Assembly: GCA_020744425.1 (NCBI GenBank)
Contig: JAGMUV010000011.1
Coordinates: forward strand, 1,116,001-1,180,000
Source: Dactylonectria macrodidyma
Lineage: Eukaryota > Ascomycota > Sordariomycetes > Hypocreales > Nectriaceae
DNA: 64,000 bases
Reading direction: 5' to 3'
Shown here: in pieces, positions 1 to 9,228 of the stretch
How positions within the stretch are numbered: position 1 is the stretch's first letter
Layout: each line of letters opens with the position of its first letter
Translations under genes and position numbers: made by a program
Notes under the pieces: generated by a model
The model's database searches: none
What the model was told of the DNA's origin: nothing
The model's input: the letters and a program-made list of their open reading frames with translations, nothing else

Positions 1-613
1 CTGGAACGAACAAGAGTACGTTGCTGACATGTCAAACTATAGAGGAAGTGCTCCTAGAAGGCTTGAACAAGACTTACTCCAGTCATTCAATGTCAACGTC
101 ATCGCCAACATCCACCTGTTCAACCTATACATTCCTCTCATTCTGAAGGGTCAGGTGAAGAAAATCATCTCCATCTCGACGGGCATGACCGATATCAACC
201 TCATCACACGATTCGGGATTGCATCTGGGTCCCCATACTCTATCAGCAAAGCCGCTATGAATGTCGCAGTCGCAAAGTTCAGTGCCGAATATAGCAAAGA
301 TGGCGTACTGTTCCTGAGCATCTCGCCCGGACTGGTCGACACCAGCGAGACCGAGCGTAAGCGAATCCCCCCCCCCCGGAACCGCCTCCTGAGTTCCAAA
401 ACCAATTCTGACTATTCGGTAGCCACTGAAGAACAGATCAAGGGCGCACAGAAAATGATTGCTCAATTTTCCGAGTATGCGCCTCACTTCAAGGGGCCGA
501 TAACCCCGGAATCTTCGGTTAAGAGCGTTCTCTCTGTGATCAGCGAAAAGAGTGTGGAAGCGGGCGACGGTGGTTCCTTTGTATCTCACCTCGGTAACCA
601 GCAATGGCTTTGA
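1..613 (+). CDS. Short-chain dehydrogenase/reductase, 5' end outside window
   Basis: The reading frame is open from base 2 to the stop at 611-613, so this is the C-terminal part of a longer protein. The first ATG (29) is internal, not a start. An S-x-S strand end (SISTG) is followed about 25 residues later by YSISKAA, the YxxxK catalytic motif of classical NAD(P)-dependent short-chain dehydrogenases. ISPGLVDT matches the PG turn after the active site. The Rossmann TGxxxGIG segment should lie upstream of the window. A run of 11 C (367-377) encodes a Pro stretch in a weakly conserved region and is a spot where a sequencing indel could hide. The gene converges on the regulator at 799-2551. The substrate cannot be inferred. 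Confidence 0.85.
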   Translation, partial: WNEQEYVADMSNYRGSAPRRLEQDLLQSFNVNVIANIHLFNLYIPLILKGQVKKIISISTGMTDINLITRFGIASGSPYSISKAAMNVAVAKFSAEYSKDGVLFLSISPGLVDTSETERKRIPPPRNRLLSSKTNSDYSVATEEQIKGAQKMIAQFSEYAPHFKGPITPESSVKSVLSVISEKSVEAGDGGSFVSHLGNQQWL

Positions 614-798
614 GGATTGTGTCTGATCTCACAGGAGATGCGTGTCTATTCCTGCTGTCGCCAATTTATCGAATCACATGGCCTCATTTACTCTTATAGC
701 ACGCCGCCTACAGTCCCCTAGTCCATAACTGATTCCTTGTTTGGAGTGAATGTTATCAAATCACGCTTAGTACATCTGCCACGTATTGAGCTTCCCAT

Positions 799-2551
799 TC
801 ATATACATCCGACTAGCTTAGTACCCATTTGTTGAACTCGGGTCAATGTTTCATTGACCCAGGCCTGCTCTCGAGCCCAATGACCTGGAGCAATCGACCA
901 AATTGCGCGCACGACTACCAAGGAAGGTAGCATTGTATTAAGCCCAAGATTTCGAGGCTTTATCTGACTAAAGTACTCAAGAGACTGGCATATATAGCGA
1001 GCCGATGTTTGGTAGGATTCCTCTTGGTGGTTCAGTGGAGGAAGTGCCTTGTCTGACGGAAAATGTTGCGCGATCGTGTCCACAAGCTCCAGTGATGAAG
1101 CGCTATGTGTCTCGTCGTGATATGTCGCAACCAGGTCCTGCGCAGCACATAACTTCTGCTGGATCTTGTACGCGTGAAAATGGAGGAGAACTCCTAGTGT
1201 CCAGTATAATACCATAGTTTCAGCCACTCTGAAACTAGGGAAGCACACTGATACAGGAAAAAGTTTCCCTAGTTCGAGGCTGTCAGTTTCGCTGACTATT
1301 GTTGACAGCTCAGGCCAATACAAAGGGCCAGCTGCAGCAACGCGATATCCAGAAAGCCAAGCACCAAGGTCTGCTTCAAGTCGCTGGCAGTCTTGGAGTA
1401 TTCCGGCACACCCTGCAACGGCTTTTTGAGGACTGGCGTCGTGTCCCAGGGCGTCGATCTTGTTAAGGATGTTGGGAAACTGTAGGAAGAGATCCATGAG
1501 GACGTCATGGTGATCTTTGGGCGTCGTGTTCCATGGCTTTTCGATCCACTCTGGCTGGGCTAAGAAGGTTGCCTTACGTTGCCGCAGGCCATGAAAAATC
1601 TAGAGCCGGTTAGGAGATTTGATGCCATTTTTTATCGCGAAGGGCACTGAGTAGGGTTGTAAATAACTTACTGCGTGCATTCTCAGAGCCTGGAAAATAC
1701 CATGGGACAAACCCTGTGAATGAGCTTTTGCGCCGCGCAACCGTAAGAGTTCCATAGCGCCGTCATAATGGTTTACGTATGCCTCGATTGTTCGTCCGGG
1801 ACAGTTGGTAAATTCGTACATGCAAAGTGCCATGCAAGCCGTAAGTGTTTGCTCATCGTGTTGGGTGGCAGGATTATCGATGGCGTGCTGCAGCTTGCGC
1901 AGGCCAGTTGTATAAAGGGTCAAGCTTTTGCGCTCGAGGTCATCATGGCTATCCCGACGTCCGAGCCATGCTGTGCAGACAGCCAGGATTGTGCATTCGA
2001 GAGCTGGTGAAAGCGAGGAAAGACTACCGAGCCGGAGGAGCCACTTGCGGTGAGGACCGAGGAGCGAATGGCTAATAACGTCTGACGGATACTGGCCATC
2101 GATGAAGAGATGGAGAAGTTGGTCTCTAAAAGCGTTGTGGGGAGACATTGAGACCAGAGGAAAAGAGTGAGTAGTGGCCTGATTCAGATGGGCCTTCCTC
2201 GATGAAATAATGGCGCTTCTGTCAGGAAGGCGCTTTTTCCATCGTGACAAGAGTACAGGGGAAGGGTCGTGAGGGTCAGTCAGTTGAAGAGTGTTATTGG
2301 ATGATTCGGTACTGGTCGCAACAGCATATTGAGATAGGATGAATGCGTGGCTTCTTTGGTAGCCTGCGCATGAGCGGCCTGATTTGATGCAGTTACTGCA
2401 GACGGGCTTCTCCCCACCGCACTATTTATTAGGCGATGTTCAATGAGTACACAGTTTCAAATAGATGACAGTGAGCACAAAGGAGACGTACTCTGATTTT
2501 TCTTTGCTTGCATGTATGACAGGCAATGGATCGTCCAGCGACTCCCACCAT
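799..2551 (-). CDS. Zn2Cys6 transcription factor (Fungal_trans_2 type)
   Basis: Three exons on the minus strand: 2551-2492, 2421-1672 and 1599-799, separated by 70- and 72-bp introns, giving 536 aa. The first intron falls inside the zinc cluster. After splicing the spacing is C-x2-C-x6-C-x6-C-x2-C-x6-C (CHTCKQRKIRC, then VCSNCIKSGRSC), the binuclear zinc DNA-binding domain, at about residues 10-37. The rest resembles the alpha-helical Fungal_trans_2 (PF11951) region, with ECTILAVCTAW and a helix ending in MELLRLRG. It should act in the nucleus as a sequence-specific regulator. The start is the ATG just upstream of the cluster. It faces the DUF7702 gene across a 620-bp divergent promoter. The target genes are unknown; the cluster to its right is a guess. 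Confidence 0.88.
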
Positions 2552-3171
2552 GGTATGGGTCCTGCGGCTGAGCTACGATGTCTGTCCTCTCGCCAAGGCC
2601 CGCGCAGCAAGGAGACTCGGGGAGTCGTCAAGAGAAAAATGATATTAGTCGATCCTACTGCCTACTGCTTGGACGTTGGAGAATGAAGTTTGCGTGCTGT
2701 TACTCCATCAACTCTGACACAGTATGAGCAATCTGCCCCTAGCATGGACCCTCTCCCTAGTCGGCACGCTGTATCCGAACAGCTTCATTGAACCAATGGC
2801 CCGTCGATACTCGTGATGCTAGAATCCACACCGAAAAGGTGCTAAGCCTGATGTGGTCGGATTGTGCGAAAAACGCCAACTGTTAGCCCGAGTGATCAGC
2901 CCCATCAGACGCCCTTGAGGCTTAGACGTGGGCCATGCTGGTGCTAATCCGTTTTAGTCCTTATTGTGCGAGTCCGATCCGATCAAGATTGATGCCGAAG
3001 GAGATTCTGAGTAGACTTTCTTTTGGCTCAACTTGTATTATAAAACATCGTCCTTTCCACGGTATTCAACAATTACCATTCAACCAAACAGTTGCAATTT
3101 TACTACTGACAAATCTTCCCTATCTCCATTCTCATTCTATTCTATTCTCGCTCACCCATTTCGAACCCAAG
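2552..3171. promoter_or_regulatory. Divergent promoter region between regulator and DUF7702 gene
   Basis: This 620-bp gap lies between two divergently transcribed starts. On the plus strand a TATAAAA sits at 3039-3045, about 130 bp before the ATG at 3172, followed by a pyrimidine-rich leader (CATTCTCATTCTATTCTATT) typical of fungal start regions. I see no credible coding sequence. Confidence 0.5.
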
Positions 3172-4112
3172 ATGCTTAACCCTCACACCTCTGTCGCCAT
3201 CGCGCAGGTCATCTTCTTTGTACCTATTGTACCCGTTGCGATGTTCATTCTCGTGAAAAATTGGAAAAACAGACCACGCCTCCCATGGTATCCTCTGGTC
3301 ACTTTTTCTCTTCGTGCGTGCTTCCTTCTCAGTCCTCGTTACTGCTTTGACTAATTCACATCCAGTGAGACTTGCGGGTGGAATCATCACTATTATCCGA
3401 GACTCTCATCCTACCAACATCGGACTAATCATCGCCGCCACTGTCCTACTCAATGTTGGAATCATTCCTCTGCTGCTCTCCCTGATTGGGATCACTCGCA
3501 TTGTGTAAGATCAACTCATGCATACCATACTCATCAGCCCACTAACAAGTTTGTTGTAGCTTGAAATCAAGTGTCGATAAAAACCACCTCGCTCAGAAAT
3601 GTCTCAAAGCCATTCGAATCGCGTTTATCGCTGCTATTGCCTTACTTGTTGCTAGTGGTGGCCTCAGTGGCTCCAGCTCGACCGCCACAATCGCAAGATC
3701 TCTAGCACAAGCTGGCTACGTTGTACTTGGCGTTGTTCTCGCTCTCACAGCTTTGGAATTGCTCCACCTTTATACTCAAAAAGATCGAATCTGTCCAAAT
3801 GCGTTCATTGTACGTGCTCGATCGATTAGAGACAAGTATGAGTACTAACCAGACCGATAGTACGTCGAATTTGCCCTTCTCAGCATTCCCATGCTTGCTC
3901 TCAGGGCTGCCTATGGACTTCTCTACGAATTTACCATTAAGGACCTTTCTACGATTTGGAACCCACTGTCTGGATCGGCTGTTGCATTTGCGTTGATGTG
4001 TTTGCTGTCAGAGTATCTTGCACTTCTTCTGTTCATCTACCTTGGATTCCATCGTATGAAACACAATGTTGCAGAGATGCAAAAGGTTCCAACAGGTGGG
4101 GACTTGGCATAG
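3172..4112 (+). CDS. DUF7702-like seven-helix membrane protein
   Basis: Four exons: 3172-3313, 3366-3504, 3560-3809 and 3861-4112. All donors, acceptors and phases agree and give 260 aa. The first donor is GTGCGT; an earlier GTATCC would break the frame. The protein is almost entirely hydrophobic helices: IAQVIFFVPIVPVAMFILV near the N terminus, then segments around VTFSLLRLAGGI, LIIAATVLLNVGIIPLLL, AFIAAIALLVA, AGYVVLGVVLALTALELL, FALLSIPMLALRAAYGLL and AVAFALMCLLSEYLALLLFIYL. The FSLLRLAGG turn and an arginine late in the sixth helix resemble the fungal DUF7702 family. No enzymatic motif is visible. It is probably a plasma or internal membrane protein of unknown function. Its promoter is shared with the regulator to the left. 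Confidence 0.82.
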
Positions 4113-5179
4113 GCTAGGAAATCCTCTACGCAGTTGGTGTATATCTGGAATCTACGAACTTTCTTTGGCGAACTAGCAACTTGACCATATTTCCTTCATC
4201 GATGTACTTTCACCTATCTCCTAAGCAATGTTCACTAATATTCTTCTCTAGCTATAGCGTAAAACATCAGAGCTATAATCTGCAAGTCATCTAGGAATAC
4301 TAGCGGCTGTTTTCTCCTAATTCATACACCTTTTATGCGGTCATCCCCGTTCACCCAGATGGTGCCCTGATTCTCTCGTAGTTCAACATTATGGCCAATC
4401 GTACTTGACTCGCCAGTCGGCCCACATAGTCAGTCTCCAAGAAAAATTGGAGTTCTAACGGCAATTTGGTGTATGTAACTGTTGGAGCATTCTTGACCCG
4501 GTCCAGATCTTTACTTGTAAAACATCAAATTTCATTATTTGTAAGCTTGGGAACTAGAGGTCCGAGGCTGTTACACGACTGGTCGCCAGCTTGGGACCTC
4601 TCAAACTGACACTATGAGACATCTATGCTGACCGTCCTTTCTAGCAGTGGACTTCTACTCTAGATGCACTACACTAACTCCTGTCTGAAGACGCCACGAT
4701 CGATCCAGGTAAAAGTCCTTCAATTAGTTCTGGGCTGCGAGCACCACATGAAAGGTAAAAGGGGGGGCGGATAAATGCCTGACTGGAGTTTCAATCTAAT
4801 TCCCGTCATAGCCACCCCGGTCTAGCAGAATAACAAGATCGGAATTGTCTCGGAAAGGGATAAAGAGACTTCTACTTTACCCTGCTTCTCAGGCCTGTTT
4901 ACAATTCTGCGTCGAATTGGGCGGAATAATTTGGTACCACGTATCAAGCACTATCGCCATAAAGCTCTACTAGAATGAAATCGGAGGTTCCGTCCTGCTA
5001 CCCGGTCTTCATTGACGGTCTCATTTAGCCTCACTTTAGCTTACCCAGGGCCAACCAAATATGACAGGCGCCCTAGCTTTTGGGATCCTGCCGTACGCAG
5101 GCGCAGCTTTGCTGGTGTTTCAATTACCGAACAATCTCTCCCGCTCGGGGTCTTGAGAGCCTCCGAGTCCTTTAGTAGC
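4113..5179. other. Gene-free stretch with one repeat remnant
   Basis: About 1.07 kb after the DUF7702 gene, with no supportable gene. The one structure I see is the 90-bp repeat copy at 4243-4332, listed separately. Short open frames near 5012 do not resemble a protein family. Confidence 0.5.
4243..4332 (-). repeat. Diverged copy of the 3' end of the gene at 21070-22146
   Basis: This 90-bp segment aligns without gaps to 21013-21102 at roughly 84% identity (about 14 differences, most of them transitions). In the other copy the segment spans the last codons, stop and 3' flank of a membrane protein gene. Read on the minus strand, this copy still encodes KVYELGEN followed by two residues and TAG. 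Nothing upstream of it matches the rest of that gene. It is best read as an orphan gene-end remnant. Confidence 0.7.
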
Positions 5180-6606
5180 CAAATTGAGCAACATCTATCG
5201 CTTAGTCAGTGTTCGGCGAGGCGATAATTATGCGTCACTGGTTCGACTGCACAAGAAGTACAGGGGTTGCCTGCGCTTTGGTCCGAGTCCTGTTAGCATC
5301 CGGAATCTAACGGACGTAAACAAGATATATGGCCTAAAGAGTCGCTTTTCAAAGGTTCGTCAGCCAAGAAATTCTTCATGAAATCTTGTCATCTGAACTG
5401 ATACTCCAAGAGCAGTTTTTATCTAGTGCAGCAACAGTTGGTGAACGGAAAGCCACGCAAACCATTTTGACCTCCCTTGACGAAGCATTTCACGCCAAGA
5501 TTAAGCGACCAATCACCAATGCATACTCCATAAACGCCTTGACAGACTATGAGTCGCTTGTGGGTCTAGTATCTCGACTCTGCTTGAGCTACTGGACAAG
5601 AGTTTTATGCAGACGGGACGAGACTGTTCTATCTTGGAGTGGCTTCAATACCAGGCTTGATGCCATAGGGGAAATCACATGCAGCGAAACATTCGGCTTC
5701 CTCGATCAGGGCCACGATATTGACGAGATTATCGAGTCCCTCAACACCGCGATGGAGTACAATGCCAAAATTGGACATATCCTTTGGCTTGGCTTTTGGC
5801 TCAAGAAGAATCTGCCGTGGGCATGGATGACGCAGCCAACAGGCGCGGTCGCCGGCTTCGCTCGCGGCCGGTTGATGTCGCGGCTTGAGGAGTCCAGAGA
5901 GCAAAGCTTAGCGATAGCACAATGTCCTCAAGAAAGGACTTCATGGACCGCTTCCCTTGGGTAAGAGACACATCTAGTAGTCGTTGGTAATGCCCATTTT
6001 CCTACGTAATTACTAACATGTTTGCTAGATCTGATGTAATGGCCATCTCCTTACGTGCGATAGTCTACTATACGCTATAGTATCCGACAGTCTACGTTAG
6101 ACCCAAGCTTGAGTTCAATTCAGTATTCCAAAGCGGTGGCGGGAAAGCTAAGAACTGGCATACTTCGCTTGCGTAGTGAAAGGAGCTCTGCGCCTACACC
6201 CGGCAGCCGGCCTCGTTCTCGAGCGTATTATACCTACTTAGGGCCTGCAGCCTGAATGCGGAACAACACTACCTGAAGGTAGGATAGTCGGTGCGTCACC
6301 TTAGGTTTTGCATTGGAGCAAAGCGATGTTCGGCCACGATGCCGAACAAGTTCAGACCGGAGCGATGGTTAGCCGGTGAGAATGAGGATGCGGCCAGCTA
6401 CGATGCGCGGTTAAAGGCAATGACTGGAGCGACTATGACGTTGGGGAAAGGACACCGAACATGTATTGGCAAGATTATCAGCTTGCTTGAAAATCTACAA
6501 GATGTTACCGACTCTTTTCCTCACTTACGATGTAAGTACCCCTGCTCTAACTCAGCTTGTCATATCTCTCTAATCGTGGTCTTTGGTGACACAAGCTTAC
6601 CTTAGC
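5180..6606 (+). pseudogene. Decayed cytochrome P450 gene
   Basis: P450 segments occur in order but in several frames. An N-terminal part near 5184-5350 has LHKKY and IYGLKSRF. A middle part near 5440-5900 has DEAFHAKIKRPITNAYS, IGEITCSETFGFLD and a helix of that class. An I-helix remnant is near 6035 (SDVMAISLRAIVYY, where AGxDTT is expected, followed by a TAG). The K-helix remnant near 6175 reads KGALRLHP, so the ExxR glutamate is lost. The heme loop near 6430 reads GKGHRTCIG with its cysteine kept. In-frame stops and frame changes separate these parts. The sequence resembles the pisatin-demethylase-like class of the intact P450 at 15912 but is not a recent copy of it. It cannot encode a working enzyme as written. 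Confidence 0.8.
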
Positions 6607-6990
6607 TATGCCGTGAATCAAGAAAGAGTAACTTTTTCACTCAATTGTGCGATTGGTCATTAACTTCAGTCTTACGTCGGGTCGAGTTGGACCAGCTCGT
6701 GGGGCGAAAGCCATGGCCCTTTTGTTTCGAGATTCCTTGCAGAGGATGGTCAGTCCTCCACAGGGTGGCGGAGTGACTACGACGCGTTGAGGAATGGTTC
6801 GCTCACTTAGCGTATGCAGCTGTCTAGGGTAAAGATAAACGCTGCCCAGTTCCGTGGTTCCGCCCCCCGCACTTCATTGACCCTTGCTCAGCTCTCTCTT
6901 CCTACCCCAGTTGAGAAAATCCCATGCGTCTCGCTCGAGTTGACTCCTCTTCCATGATAACGTCCGTGTCACACTCTACCCTCTACCGCC
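6607..6990. other. Intergenic region before the second regulator
   Basis: A 384-bp stretch between the P450 remnant and the ATG at 6991. It has a pyrimidine-rich run just before that ATG (CACTCTACCCTCTACCGCC), as expected for a fungal promoter and leader. Nothing else is recognised. Confidence 0.35.
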
Positions 6991-8817
6991 ATGGATATTC
7001 CTAGAGACCTCCTGCAATTCACGTACAAGAAACCAAACCCGACTGGATCCTGCTGGACCTGTATATCACAGAACAGCCGCTGCTCCCGAGATCTACCAGG
7101 TACGCGATGTACTACCCACCCAGAGCATCCCATATCGAGTTCAGATTCGGCTGAATGCTTAATTCCACGTCCGCAAGAAAAATGTGATGCGCCTGATTCT
7201 AATTGAGGCAGAATGTGGAGAGTGCCTCGAATCAGGACGGACATGCGCAGGCTACGCCAATCAGCCTCAATGGCCGAGGATCAAGTGCCGCCGACGCTAC
7301 TTCGAGGCTTCCGCTCCCAAGAACAATGGGAAAGGCCGAAGACTGGCTGACAAAAGGAACAAGAACAGCCCCGTGGCCTATGAAAGACGTTAGATCTCTT
7401 CATACTACGTCTCGGGCAGAATGCTGACTTATCGTATTAGCACCAATCCCATGCTCGTCGCTATCAGCTCTGGGCGTTACCGGTGCCGAAAGCCGTCTGA
7501 TCCAACACTTCGCAAGTAGGTGCCATGGCATGCAATTATCGTACACTAAACTTACAGCCGCATACAGACAATATTGCGACCATTGCTCTCGCTATAGACT
7601 ACCGTGGCAACATCTTCCGTTCGTTCATTCCTATGGCAATGTCTGACCGAGCTCTCTTGAACTCAATCCTTGCCGTGTCAGCTGCCCACCTAAGCAGATG
7701 GGAAAACAAAATGGACGCTTCTTCAGCATTGTATACAAGGCGAGCCCTAGTTGAAATGGAAAGCAAACTCCGCGATCCGGTTCTAGCATCCTCCGAGTCT
7801 ACTTTAGCCGCGATATTGTGCCTCATGTCAATGGAGGTATGGACACACTGCCCTCCTTGCCGACTGAGATCGTTATTAATGCGAAACGTAGGTCGGCAAC
7901 GGGTCTAAAGGTTGGAAACACCACTACGCAGGTCTCGAAGGCTGGCTCCAGTGGAAGACAGACACAAGTCAACTAGATCCTTTCTTGAAGTCATGGGTGT
8001 TTCTCGCCGGGTTCCAAGCAGCTTTGGTTCTCGGCTCGCAGCCATCTGTTACCATTAGTCAGTGGCTCGAACGGTCTGACAGTCAACAACAGGGGTTGTC
8101 TCAACAAGTAGTCGATCCGTTCTTAGGTTACTCTGTCAGATTACCAAGGTTGCTCGTAAGCAAGCCAGACTCCATTCATGAAGACAACGAGCGTTTCTAA
8201 CCAGCCACTCCTAGCTCAAAGCAGCTTCCCTACAAAAAGCACGCAACGAGTTGATCATGACTCAAGGGGAGCTTCAGTGCCAGGTCACTCTTTTACAACA
8301 GGAAATTGCCACCTGCAAACTTGACACAGAGAAGCCAATCCTACTGGCGAGCTCTTGCCGCAATGACGACTTTTTTCACCTCGCCGAGACCTCAGTTGGC
8401 TAGAATGACCTGTGGCGGCGGACAGGGGCAACTGCAGAAATCTTCCGCCACGCCGCCCATGTGTACGTCCACCGTATCTGCGCCTCTCCGGGCCAAGCAT
8501 TGCCTCCAGAGCTACAAAGTTCGGTCGACTCGGTACTGGATCTACTTGCCTTGGTGCCCGACCTTCGGGGTCCGGGAGCAAATCTCTCCTGGCCTCTCTT
8601 CGTGGTTGGACTCGAGCTCGAGTCTCCCACGCTGCGCGACGCAATCTTGGATCGGTGGCAGAGCCTGCACTTGCTTGGGATGAAGTCAACGCGGGGAGCT
8701 GAGCGGATATTGCTTGAGACATGGAAACGTTGTGATAGCGCAAGAACAGGGAGCGGGGTGATGCAATCCTGGCGGGAGGTAATGCACATGTTGGGAGAAG
8801 AGCAGATGTTCGCTTAA
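6991..8817 (+). pseudogene. Zn2Cys6 regulator with in-frame stop, probably decaying
   Basis: Six exons fit: 6991-7099, 7212-7388, 7441-7515, 7568-7836, 7892-8155 and 8215-8817. Spliced, the cysteine spacing is a perfect C-x2-C-x6-C-x6-C-x2-C-x6-C (CWTCISQNSRC, then ECGECLESGRTC). However, the segment after the second cysteine lacks the usual run of Arg/Lys. The body resembles Fungal_trans_2: SILAVSAAHLSRW, then MSMEVGNGSKGWKHHYAGLEGW across the fourth splice (joined from two exons). In exon 6 a TAG at 8401-8403 interrupts an otherwise continuous frame after residue 360. Homologous-looking sequence (IFRHAAHVYVHRI and onward) continues in the same frame to 8817. A CAG to TAG change would explain it. 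No intron I can find removes the stop. Either a truncated protein is made or this is a pseudogene. Confidence 0.72.
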
Positions 8818-9228
8818 GTTACGGCGAATGCATATATTGAGGAATGGTTTTGTTCGTGTTGGAGCTTCGTCCCCTTAGTGTGTAGCATGATCTTCTAAGG
8901 CTGCATTGCTTAAATTGATCAGGCGACAATGTTTCTGAGGAGCCGCTAGCGGGGATTGCCTGAGAGAGGCTTATATCGTGACGGAGTAAGGCGACTAGCG
9001 CCTCTCGTTACAGTAAAGTGCAGATTTTGATACGGAAAAATACTTCATTGGCCATGGCCCAATGACCAACTGAGACCAGAACGATCAGACCCCAGCCGTT
9101 TTCCAGCTTTGAACCATTGTAGTTTCATTCCTCATCCTGGCCCAAGACAGCGTGACTTGAAGTGCGGAGAGTGACATTATATGCTCAACTCCACTAATTC
9201 TAGATTTGTTCTGTCAAGGATCACTCCC
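8818..9228. other. Intergenic region before the third regulator
   Basis: A 411-bp stretch between two regulator genes in the same orientation, serving as the upstream region of the gene at 9229. I see no coding sequence and no motif I can name. Confidence 0.3.

Noticed and set aside
367..377. Run of 11 C as a frameshift in the dehydrogenase
   Set aside because: The frame is open and family-like on both sides as given; without reads a frameshift cannot be argued.
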